DNA of 64,000 nucleotides, from NCBI RefSeq assembly GCF_047663525.1, contig NC_092601.1:20000001-20064000 (forward strand). The letters run 5' to 3'. The translations under genes and the position numbers were made by a program. The notes below the pieces were generated by a model. It had not been told where the DNA came from. It saw nothing but the letters and a program-made list of their open reading frames with translations, and made no database searches. Positions 1-9,320 of this stretch are shown piece after piece. Within the stretch, counting starts at the first letter, position 1. The number at the start of each line of letters is the position of its first letter. The DNA comes from Anas platyrhynchos (lineage: Eukaryota; Chordata; Aves; Anseriformes; Anatidae).

Positions 1-142
1 TGCTGCCATGTAAAGTTTCACATTAACCAACTTCTACCGTTTTGTTGATGTCTTTTTGATATTATTCTTGTTTTTGGAATGAGGTCTGGGGAATTTTGTT
101 TTAAAAAAGTTTTAATGGTAGACCTTAACTTCTTACATTCAG

Positions 143-287
143 ATTTTGGGCTTAGCTATGCCAAAAATGGCGAGCTGCTAAAGTATATACGCAAAATTGG
201 CTCATTTGATGAGACCTGTACCAGGTTTTATACTGCTGAAATTGTATCAGCCCTGGAGTATTTGCATGGGAAAGGAATTATTCACAG
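143..287 (+). CDS. PDPK1: PDPK1 exon: hinge to catalytic-loop Arg
   Basis: The acceptor is ttacattcag and the donor AG|gtaata. The first two bases complete the Tyr156 codon. Residues 157-203 follow ([12 protein letters not shown] at the start, GKGIIH at the end), and the last two bases start Arg204. It covers the kinase hinge and helices D-E. Confidence 0.95.
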
Positions 288-3200
288 GTAATATGGAAAG
301 TCAAGATCGAAATGCTTTTGATTATGCACAAGGAATGTTCTTCATGAAGTGTAAATGGAATACGGATTTTGTGGGAAGCTAATAACACAATAGCATTTCA
401 TTAGTAATAGTACTATTAACATAACACAGGGAACTAAATAGTGCAAACTTCATGAGGAGAGACAATCTGTTATTAGACAATTCGGAAAAAGTAAGAGAGC
501 TTCATGATCTAGAACTTACATTCCCAAAAGCTTGTCTGTCTTGAGATCAATCATTAGGCTAAAAACAGACCGGCATTTTCGCTAACTTTTTTTTCCCTTG
601 TCGTGTTATGTACCAAAACAGCTAGAATTCTGCTGGTGCGTGAATCTGCATGCAGCACACCAACAAGAAAAGTAAAATTCAGTTTTGGCGGAGTGAACAA
701 ATTCCACAAAGTTGAATGAGAATTACATAAACGTTGAAATTTACCAGAGTTTTTAATAGAACCTTTGCAGTGTTTCTGATGTACTGATATTGTCTGGGTA
801 AACATGTTTTGTCATGAATGTTTTTAAACAAATAAAAGCTGTTTTTGGTGCAATATTCAAATAAGAATGAGAAGTCTGAGCTACAGAATTTGTTTTGGGG
901 AAGAAATCTATTCTGTCTGTAGATACCAAAGCAGTTGTTCATGGTAAATGATAGTTAGCAAAAAGCTGACTGATCTAACTTTTTTCAGTTATTAGAAAAA
1001 TACTAAGTATTCTTTTCTGTGAAATAGTTGAGAATAGAATCTATAGGGGCCGGATGCACCATTGTTTGACTAACTGAAGTTTTCTGCTGTGAATAAGCAG
1101 GCCTAAAAGATATTATTGCCATATCAACATGTCAGATACTACCTAAAACTACCTAAATTATGGCTTGGGAATTGATATTCGCTTCATTTTGCTCAAAAAG
1201 TGAGGTATACAATAACCTAGTTTTGTGGTCAACTATTAATTACTTCATCTTTTTAGGAAAAATGTTAATGAATGCACTTTCCAAAATCTGTTAGCAGCAG
1301 TCTGCATGTTGACAGCTGCAAGTCAAGGAAAACTTAACACAACATTGTTTACAGAATGTCTGCATCATTTATGATAACGTGCATGCAAAACACCAGACCA
1401 TTTTGCAATACTAATTTTTGTGCTGTTTATGTACAAAAATCTGCCTTTTCTAGGGATCTTAAACCAGAGAACATCTTGCTAAATGAAGATATGCACATTC
1501 AAATAACAGACTTTGGAACAGCAAAAGTATTATCTGCTGACAGCAGACAAGGTATACCATATTTAATTTGTCACATTATGTAGTAGAGAATAGTACAGTT
1601 AGAAGGGAACTACAAAGATCAAGTCCGACTGCCGTAGTTATATAGATAAGTGGGCCTTTGAAAATACAAGTATATTGTATTTATCAAATTGTAACTTTTA
1701 GATATCATTAGCTCTTATGTAAGAAAAAAATACTGAAATATATTGAAACAGTTTTGATTCTCTACTTTGATTATGGCAGAAGACGTAGTATTTGGTATAG
1801 TGGTAAAGCCAGCTAGATTGCCAAATACCAGGTGGACTGTTCTCAATGAGAAGTTTAAGTACTTGAAATTACTTTTCTTCTGTAAGACAAGAATACAAAC
1901 AGATAGTTTGTCTCAGCTGAAACAGTAAGCTGTTATTCTGTGCATGTTGTATTTAATCCCCCACCGACTATCAGAGTTGCTTAAATGTAGATCATTGAAC
2001 TTTTATGCCACTAGTTGCTTAGTGTTAACCTGTGAATGTGATGCTGCAAACTATATCTGAAAAATGCACTGGGCTGAACTGATTTTCATTCACTAAATTT
2101 GATAAATGAACTTTTTTACTCAGATTTACTAAGCTTGTGTTGGTAGAATTTGTGTTAAATGCCTAGCTTCTTGAACCAAATAGATATCACTGAGATTAAA
2201 GCAATTTGTCTCCTCTGATCAGGTTTTGTGAATGGGTAGAGAAATGAAATTCCTGTGTGTTTTTGGATGGTGTGGGAGGGGGTTGGTTTCTTCAGAAGTA
2301 TGTATTTACTTACCTCTTTCAATTTTCTTCACAGCACGGGCAAATTCATTTGTAGGGACAGCACAGTATGTTTCTCCAGAGCTGCTGACAGAGAAATCTG
2401 CCTGTAAAAGGTGAAGACTACTGTATTTTAGAAATCTATGGATTCTGTCAGATGCTATCAAATGGAATGCAGGGAGTGAGAGGATGTATCTTAGTATTTC
2501 TAAGAAGCAGGATACTCGAGCATAAAGCTTAAGAGTTTGACTTTTTCTTAGCAAGTATTGCTTCTTGTCTGAGTGCTAGTTTCATCAGTTTATCTTACCT
2601 TCTACAAACAGAATTTACCATTGTTAGGAGAAGGTAGTTTGTGGTGAGCAGTTGGATTCCTCTTCCCCATAAATATCTTTCTCTATTATAGAAATAAAAT
2701 CATTCTGAATTCTTATTTTGTGTAAGATGGCTCTATTATGGTTACTCCTGAAATAAAAGCAACAGAATGTTATTCTGTCAGTTAGGGGAAAGGTTGCAGC
2801 TTGCTTTGAGTTGTATTTGGATCAGCTTGCAGTATTATTACTAAGCTCTGCTTGGGGTTTGCAACGGTTTAAAGATCATTTCTGTGCCTGGTATGAGTAA
2901 CATACTTAAATGAGATTCCCGTATGAAATTTCTTATAGGTTATTGATAGTAACCTACAGATTGTTGTGTATCTATTTTATTACAGTGATGGAAGAATAAT
3001 CACTCAAAGTAATCACTGACAAAATATAGGGGAAAAAAAATCTCTATTTTGTGAATAACTCTCCTGTGGTAATTTCAGCTGTCATTTTTTGAATTTATAT
3101 AAATGCCACCAGCCCTTTCAGTTCTGCTTCTAGTAAAAATGTTTGGGCTGGTTTGGATAATGTAAAGACTTCATCAGGCTATCATCCCCCTTTAGAATTT

Positions 3201-6200
3201 CCGTAATACCTCTACATAAAATTCCTAATTTGATCAGGTCTGAGCTGCCTTTAGAATTTTAGTCTTATATGAGGATTTCTAAGCCTTGCCAAATCTATGT
3301 ATAAAGTACTCTGAGGTAAAGTAAGTTTAAACATACTCTTTCAGGACAACATGTTAAAACTTTTTCTCTCCTTTGTACCATATAGCCTGCATTTTTTCTT
3401 TGTGTCTGAAAGAAAGCTTTTGGTGAAAAAGTGCTATGGTGATGATTTTTTCCATTAAATATTTAGAGGAAATAATTCTAATTCTGGAGGAGCATATTTT
3501 GCATTAAGTTGGATTTGTCTTGGAATTGTGGTAGTGGTTAATAAGACGTCTTTTTAGTCTTATTTACCTATTATGTCAACTGAAAATTCAGCTGTCTTGC
3601 ACATGTGCTTGTAGTCAGTTGTAGGGGGATGGTTACTGTATGCTTTCAGAAGTAGTGTTGCAGGCCTATTCTCCAGACAAGGAATAAAGTGAATAGTGTG
3701 GAAATCACACTAACAGGCTTGTCTGACATATTTGTGATGTGTTCTAACTAGCAGGAATTTAAGAAATTTTATTTATGTTTTACAAATTTATAGAAAAGCA
3801 TGCTAAGGTTTTTTCCTTTTTTTTTTTTTTTTGAAGCTCTGACCTCTGGGCTCTGGGATGTATAATATATCAGCTTGTAGCTGGATTGCCTCCATTCAGA
3901 GCTGGGTAAGACTTATGCTACTAGTTCTTTACATGTGGATTATAAATACATTTACTTGCATTGGGTTTTACTTTACTATCAGTTCTGAAGTACAGATTTT
4001 CATGGTGCACTTTTAGTGTTGTTATGCCTGCTTTTATTTGTATAATCTAGTTCGTTTCCTTGTTGAAATCATGAAGATGCTAAGACTAACTAGAAGTCCT
4101 GAGAGAGGTTATTTGATTTATCCTAGGACTTCAAATGTAGTTTATACTGTAAGGTAACTATGCCTCCATGAAGGTTTCTTTCACCTCTATGTTGAGGCAT
4201 TTGACCTTTCCCTGTTACTGTTCAAGTATTTCATGCTTACAGGATCACAGATGCTTATAAGTAACTGCTTTCCCTTAAGTACACTATAGAAGGATTTACG
4301 GGAACTTGACTTAGAGCTTGTGTTTCTCAAATTTAGTATTTGTCCAGATTATGCACTGTTAAGGTAAAAGAACCATGGAGAGCTAATAACTAGCTAATAT
4401 TTTTCTCTTTTGCAGGAATGAGTATCTGATATTCCAGAAGATAATAAAGTTGGAATACGACTTTCCTGAAAAATTTTTTCCCAAGGCAAAAGACCTTGTA
4501 GAAAAGCTATTGGTAAATATTTACTGCTGTTGAATGATTTGATGACATTGGAAACATTCAGCTTTTTAATGTAGTTCTGTTTTCCTAAAGTTTCTATCTA
4601 TTCTACCATGAACCTTGTAATAAGAACAACTCTGAACTATTAATTGTATATGAGAGTATCTTGAAAGTCAACATCCATTATTAAACAGCACTGATTTATC
4701 TGAATTATAAAACATGGGCAAGGAACGTCTCTGTCAAGTGGAAGCAAATATTTCTAAAAACTATGCGTAACACAAGATTCAAACACTTGTGCTTGCATAG
4801 TACTTGAGTTAATTTTTGAGTTGTATAATATATCATTTAGTTATAAAGGATGTTCTGTACATCATAGAAAGATGTATTCCTTAAATATAAAGATGTATTC
4901 CTTAAATAAATTGATATAAATCAATTTATCCTTCATTTTAGGGCAGTTAATGCATGTCTAATAATAGTATCAGCAAAAGATTTATTCTGCACATGAATGT
5001 GCAGTGAATATGTAGAGAACATTTTGCATGGTGTAAGCTTCTTGAAGTTGGATGGTCTAGCTTTATTAAGGAGAAAATTTTGTATATTATGTTTGTGAAT
5101 GGTGGTGAGTGCAACCATTATAAAAGGGCCTAATAGCTCTGTGGCCAAGCCAGCGTTCTCTGAGTGGTAAGGTCCAGGATGTGTCAACATCCTGAGATCT
5201 GTGCTGTTTTAGGGTGCTTGAGGTTGGTGTTTGGCACCAACTATAGCTTTTACAGCTGTCTTGCATCACTCACAGTATGATGTGGGACTATATTTAAATG
5301 AGCTGTGCTCCATCATGCAGCCTCTGTGGGTTTGCTTGGTTTTGTTTCCATCTTTATAAAGAAATGAAGCAAAAAAAAATCTGTGGATCCAAAGAAGTGC
5401 TTATTTCTCTAGCTATGTGAGCTGATCAAATACTAAATTGTGCTAACAAGCCACACTGAAAAATAACACCTTGTATTACAAGGGTGGGTTGGTGGGTAGA
5501 AGGTGTGTCAAGAAGGTGGAACCAGACTTTTCAGTTGTGCCCAGCAACAGAGAGGCACTGGGCACAGACTGAAAACACGGGAAGTTTCTGTGAGGGGAAG
5601 TTCCTCATGACAGGGCACTTTACTGTGAGGGTGACAGAGCACAGGAACAGGTTGCCCAGAGAGGTTGCGGAGTCATCTTCGCTGGAGGTATTCAAAACCT
5701 TTCTGGATGCCAATGTGCTCTAGGTGATTCTGCTTGGCAGGGGGTTTGGACTAGATTATCTTCAGAGTCCCTTTCAACCTCAGCCATTCTGTGATTTTAT
5801 GATAAGCAGTCTCCTTGTATGTGCCTAGAAGAGTAAGGCTGACCAATTAAGTTTTTGCATATTGCTGTGCAAATGTGAATGGTGCTTGCCCCTTTCTTGT
5901 CATTAATTTATGCATGCTAACTTCATTGTAACCTGTTCAGGTTCTAGATGCTACCAAAAGATTAGGCTGTGAAGAAATGGGAGGATATGGACCTCTTAAG
6001 GCTCACCCCTTCTTTGAATCTATTGTGTGGGAGAACCTACATCTTCAGACACCCCCAAAACTTACAGCATACCTACCTGCCATGTCAGAGGATGATGAAG
6101 ACTGTTATGGAAATGTATGTTTAGCTATAGCTATATTCAGCTCTGATGCTGCCTAGACTTTCATTAAAACAAAATTATTGTATATCAAGTACTTTCATTG

Positions 6201-9143
6201 AAGCTACTGGTTGGTTATATTTTAATGAAGACTTAACTATTAAGAATCTAATAAACAATTTCTGGATAAAATTTGATCTAGTCAACATTTTTTTCTGATG
6301 GAGTGTTTTTCTTAAAAAAAAGTTTGCTTTTGACTAAGCATAATTCTTTTGAGATATGCCAGTTAATTTGTAGAGAGTAGTCTGCTTTTTTTGCGCAAAA
6401 GCCAAAGCATGCTTAAGTTAAAAGTAACACTAGTTATTCAGAGCAAAATAAGCTTTTTAAATAAACAAGCAACTCTTACTTTTTTTTACTTTTTTTTTTT
6501 TTCCTCCTTTTAGTATGACAATCTCCTCAGTCAGTTTGGTTGCATGCAAGTTTCTGGTTCTGCCTCTTCCCATTCACTGTCTGCCCCAGAGACGAGTACC
6601 CCACAGACATCAGGAGGCAATATTGAACAGTATATTCATGATCTTGACAACAATTCCTTTGAGTTGGATTTACAGTTTTCTGAAGATGAAAAGAGGTTAC
6701 TTCTGGCAAAACAAGCTGGTGGAAATCCTTGGTAAGATCTGTGAAAATAGCTCATTTGTTACTTGCATTGAAGTGAGGAATCTAGAAAAATAATTTTTTA
6801 TTCAAATTAATAATTGTCAGTCTTAATATCTTTAAAGAAACTAATACTGACTAGGTTTTTCCTAATCTCTTTTTTAAAGCAACAGCAGCAAAGAAAAAAA
6901 AGTTTTTAAAGTTAAGGTCTAAAAGATGGTGTGGGTATAGGAAGAGAAATGGTACAGTGTAAAGAATTCTTCCCTCTACAGAGTTTTAGAACTAGAAGAT
7001 GTTTTTTCTTTCTTACAGCTGGCATAAGTTTTTTTTTTTTTTTTAATTATAATATTCCATTTATAACTAAAATATGTCCAGGCTATGCATTCATTAGCAT
7101 TTCTCTTCATTCTTGATAAGAGTTGCTTGTTTGTGATTTTTTTAAAGGACAGCTTAAAAACAACAAAAACAGAACAAAACAAAAAAACAAGAACAACTAA
7201 AAACGTACCTGTTTGGTGTAAAATGAGGAAGAGGCCAAAATTCACCTAGTAGAGATATTCAGGACTCTTTGGAGGAAAAGATACTAGAAGGAGATGGAAA
7301 ATTGCTTAGTAATAGTAAACAGTTCTTACTGCCATTGTTATGTGGAAGAGTTATATCTGAGGTAATAGTGTTTTTTTCCCTATTGTTTTGTTTTTCAAGG
7401 CATCAGTTTGTAGAAAATAACTTAATTCTAAAAATGGGCCCAGTGGACAAAAGAAAGGTAAGGGGTTTTCTTAATTTCCTGTAACAGGATTCAGTTGTCA
7501 TGCTTTTACACATTCGTAATGAAGATAAGGAACCTGTTTTAGAACTTACTTGTCTAAGCTATTTGTAAGTGTCACGTTGTTTTGTTTGTTTTTTAAGATG
7601 TGATGTTTTCCTGTGAATATTTTTTTTTAATTTTGTGGTCTTATTTTTTTGAAAAGGCTAAAAGTAAATATTCTGTTGATGCTTCGCCTTGAGAAGACTG
7701 TAGTAAACAAGCTTTTGTACAACCTCTTCCTACCAATCTGATACAGTCGATTAAATACTTGGTCTTGATGCATATCTGTATGTGGATTGAGCCATTAATA
7801 TTGGAAAATAGAATACAAACTCATACTGTCCTCAGCAGTGTTATGTTTCCTCAGTCTCACTAGTTCTACATCCTAAGAGAGGTAGAGGTGGCATTAGAAC
7901 TGCTATAATAGATAACTTTAACATAGTACAGAGGAGCTTCAATAGTCTTTGTCAGCTATATAGGAATATAGGTTGACTTTCATACAAGTTCTTACCTGTT
8001 TGTTCCTAATTTTCTCCAGAAAATCGTGACAATAGATTTGTGTGCCAGCATATTTGACAAATAAATTCTGCTTTACTCTTTACAGTTAGTTGTTTTGTTT
8101 TGATAGAACTCAAAGATGAGTTCTTAAAATAGTACTTCTGGCACGTATTATGGATGCACTGCAACCTCCCCAAAAAGGAGTGAGGTCAATTAAATGAAGC
8201 AAAAAGAAAACAAACTGCCCTAAACTCAAACATATTTTCCTCTCACTGAGCTGTTTTAATTCTGCCTCTGTTGTTAAAATCAGAGATGCACAGTTTTACC
8301 TCTTCTCTTTATGCTTTTTTTGTGTTGCTGTTTTTACTTTTCCCATTAGGGATTGTTTGCACGTCGACGCCAATTGCTCCTCACAGAAGGGCCCCACCTG
8401 TATTACGTAGATCCTGTCAACAAAGTTCTAAAAGGAGAAATACCGTGGTCTTTGGAGCTACGTCCAGAAGCCAAGAATTTTAAGACATTTTTTGTTCACA
8501 CAGTAAGTTACTTTATTTAATTTCTTTGCAAGTTGTGCTAAGGTTCTTGGACAATTATTGTAAATTTTGGACAATATTGTAAGTTCTCCAAACAAATTTT
8601 GTTTGGAGAAAATACAGTTTCATAAATACAGGTGTTGATTGCAGGATTACTTGTTAGCATAGGTTAATAGATATAACTTCAAAACGAAACTGACATGGCA
8701 TCTTCCGGCAAAAATACAAAAAATACAACTATTTTTTATAATTCAAGCATAAGTAAAATATGTGGACGTTGTTTTCTCAAAGAAGTTCTTAAGAAGGACT
8801 TTTGAAGCCTGCCCTGTTTCTCTACAGCAGTTTGCAAGGAGTGTGCCAACAGTGTATATTGTCTGTTGATTTGACTGCTTAGCTTAATACTGAGAATAGA
8901 TATTCAGTAGAATAATAATGTAATTAAATTTTGGAAAGTTTGAAAGCTGATTCTGAATTTTTTTTGCTGTTGAATAATTACCTATGTTTGGTTTAACTGT
9001 GCTTGGAATACTCGTTAAAACGTTTTTACTTACAGCCAAACAGGACATACTACCTGATGGACCCAAGTGGAAATGCTCATAAATGGTGCAAAAAGATACA
9101 TGAAGTGTGGCGGCACAGATATCACCAGAATGCTGCAAAATAG
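143..9143 (+). CDS. PDPK1: PDPK1, 3-phosphoinositide-dependent protein kinase 1 (3' ten coding exons, partial)
   Basis: Master AGC kinase that phosphorylates the activation loop of AKT, S6K, SGK and PKC at the membrane and in the cytosol. The exons join at 143-287, 1454-1551, 2335-2410, 3837-3905, 4416-4512, 5941-6114, 6514-6731, 7400-7457, 8350-8502 and 9036-9143. They all keep one frame and have GT-AG borders. Translation matches human PDK1 from hinge Tyr156 onward: HRD catalytic loop (split across 287/1454), DFG (1509-1517), activation-loop ANSFVG with the Ser241 autophosphorylation site, APE-like SPE, then a linker and the C-terminal PH domain with the basic FARRRQ patch (human Arg472-474) that binds PtdIns phosphates. 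Exon lengths preserve human numbering exactly to residue 518. The protein ends 35 codons later, predicting 553 residues against 556 in human if the absent 5' part is the same length. Exons for the N-lobe and PIF pocket lie left of the window. Being spliced, it is the true gene and not a retrocopy. Confidence 0.97.
1454..1551 (+). CDS. PDPK1: PDPK1 exon: catalytic loop and DFG
   Basis: The acceptor is ttttctag, the donor G|gtatac. It completes Arg204 and encodes Asp205-Gln236 ([22 protein letters not shown]), with the catalytic Asp and the metal-binding DFG Asp at 1509-1511. SADSRQ replaces the human SPESKQ; as I recall the human sequence, these are conservative changes. Confidence 0.96.
2335..2410 (+). 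CDS. PDPK1: PDPK1 exon: activation loop
   Basis: The acceptor is ttcttcacag, the donor AG|gtgaag. It encodes [17 protein letters not shown] and on to Lys261. The Ser241 autophosphorylation site (NSFVG) and the P+1 loop SPE are intact. Confidence 0.96.
3837..3905 (+). CDS. PDPK1: PDPK1 exon: helix F/G region
   Basis: A long T tract precedes the ttgaag acceptor; the donor is GG|gtaaga. It encodes [16 protein letters not shown] and LPPFRA (human 263-284), with the DxW motif of kinase subdomain IX intact. At 69 nt it is easy to miss. Confidence 0.95.
4416..4512 (+). CDS. PDPK1: PDPK1 exon: C-lobe
   Basis: The acceptor is cttttgcag, the donor TTG|gtaaat. It completes Gly285 and encodes [16 protein letters not shown] and on to Leu317. 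Its intron phase joins exactly to the neighbouring exons. Confidence 0.95.
4868..4929. repeat. 21-bp tandem duplication followed by hairpin
   Basis: The 20-mer aaagatgtattccttaaata occurs at 4868-4887 and again at 4889-4908. It is followed by an inverted repeat at 4906-4929 (10-bp arms, loop ataa). Confidence 0.85.
5510..5802 (+). mobile_element. CR1 non-LTR retrotransposon, 3' end
   Basis: Sequence typical of the CR1 3' region: GTGAGGGTGACAGAGCAC, then GGTTGCCCAGAGAGGTTG, then GGTTTGGACTAGAT, ending in TTCTGTGATTTTATGA. The orientation is +. It is 5'-truncated, as usual for CR1, and lies in a PDPK1 intron just upstream of the exon at 5941. The left border is approximate. Confidence 0.92.
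5941..6114 (+). CDS. PDPK1: PDPK1 exon: end of kinase domain
   Basis: The acceptor is acctgttcag, the donor AAT|gtatgt. It encodes 58 codons (human 318-375) beginning [13 protein letters not shown], with the end of the kinase domain and the acidic [11 protein letters not shown] linker. Human MEGYG reads MGGYG here. Confidence 0.96.
6514..6731 (+). CDS. PDPK1: PDPK1 exon: kinase-PH linker
   Basis: A T-rich acceptor ends tccttttag; the donor is TG|gtaaga. It encodes [15 protein letters not shown], a Ser/Thr-rich variable stretch, then [20 protein letters not shown] and up to Trp448. The variable part differs most from human, as expected of a linker. Confidence 0.96.
7400..7457 (+). CDS. PDPK1: PDPK1 exon: start of PH domain
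   Basis: The acceptor is tttttcaag, the donor AAG|gtaagg. It completes Trp448 and encodes [19 protein letters not shown] (449-467), including Lys465, reported to contact the phosphoinositide head group. Confidence 0.95.
8350..8502 (+). CDS. PDPK1: PDPK1 exon: PH domain core
   Basis: The acceptor is tcccattag, the donor ACA|gtaagt. It encodes 51 codons from [19 protein letters not shown] to KTFFVHT. The RRR cluster corresponds to human Arg472-474, key PtdIns(3,4,5)P3 ligands. Confidence 0.96.
8584..8610. repeat. 27-nt perfect palindrome in PDPK1 intron
   Basis: Two 13-nt arms, ttctccaaacaaa and tttgtttggagaa, flank a single t. It lies 82 nt downstream of the exon ending at 8502. Confidence 0.85.
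9036..9143 (+). CDS. PDPK1: PDPK1 last coding exon
   Basis: The acceptor is acttacag. It encodes [18 protein letters not shown] and continues to the TAG at 9141-9143. The PH C-terminal helix is conserved, but the final residues read RYHQNAAK instead of the human tail ending DAAVQ. Confidence 0.96.
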   Translation, partial: PNRTYYLMDPSGNAHKWCKKIHEVWRHRYHQNAAK

Positions 9144-9268
9144 TAAAGCTCATCCAAAATTTCCCAGTTTTCCTTCATGCTGCTAGAACTCGACGTGCAG
9201 CCTATCAGAGGAATCTTTCCAACCCATCTATTACCATCTCAAGGGGAAGCATATGTCTAAATGTTCTG

Positions 9269-9271
9269 TTT

Positions 9272-9305
<34 letters not shown>

Positions 9306-9320
9306 AAAAGGAAAAAAAAA
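9269..9320 (+). repeat. T23-A12 tract with further A-rich tail in 3' UTR
   Basis: T23 (9269-9291) is directly followed by A12 (9292-9303) and another A-rich stretch. In the transcript the U and A runs are self-complementary. It starts 126 nt after the PDPK1 stop codon. Confidence 0.9.

Larger units (their letters stand above)
288..4415 (+). other. PDPK1 introns in the left part of the gene (contents)
   Basis: The introns are 288-1453, 1552-2334, 2411-3836 and 3906-4415. Apart from T-rich acceptor tracts, I see no repeats, RNA genes or extra exons in them. Positions 1-142 are the 3' end of the preceding intron. Confidence 0.8.
4513..9035 (+). other. PDPK1 introns in the right part of the gene (contents)
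   Basis: The introns are 4513-5940, 6115-6513, 6732-7399, 7458-8349 and 8503-9035. The first holds a 21-bp tandem duplication with a hairpin and a CR1 3' end. The last holds a 27-nt palindrome. The others contain only A- or T-rich runs. Confidence 0.8.

Noticed and set aside
1552-1583. Read-through of the PDPK1 exon at 1454-1551 to a stop at 1581-1583
   Set aside because: The phase and sequence continue correctly at 2335; the extra residues are intronic.
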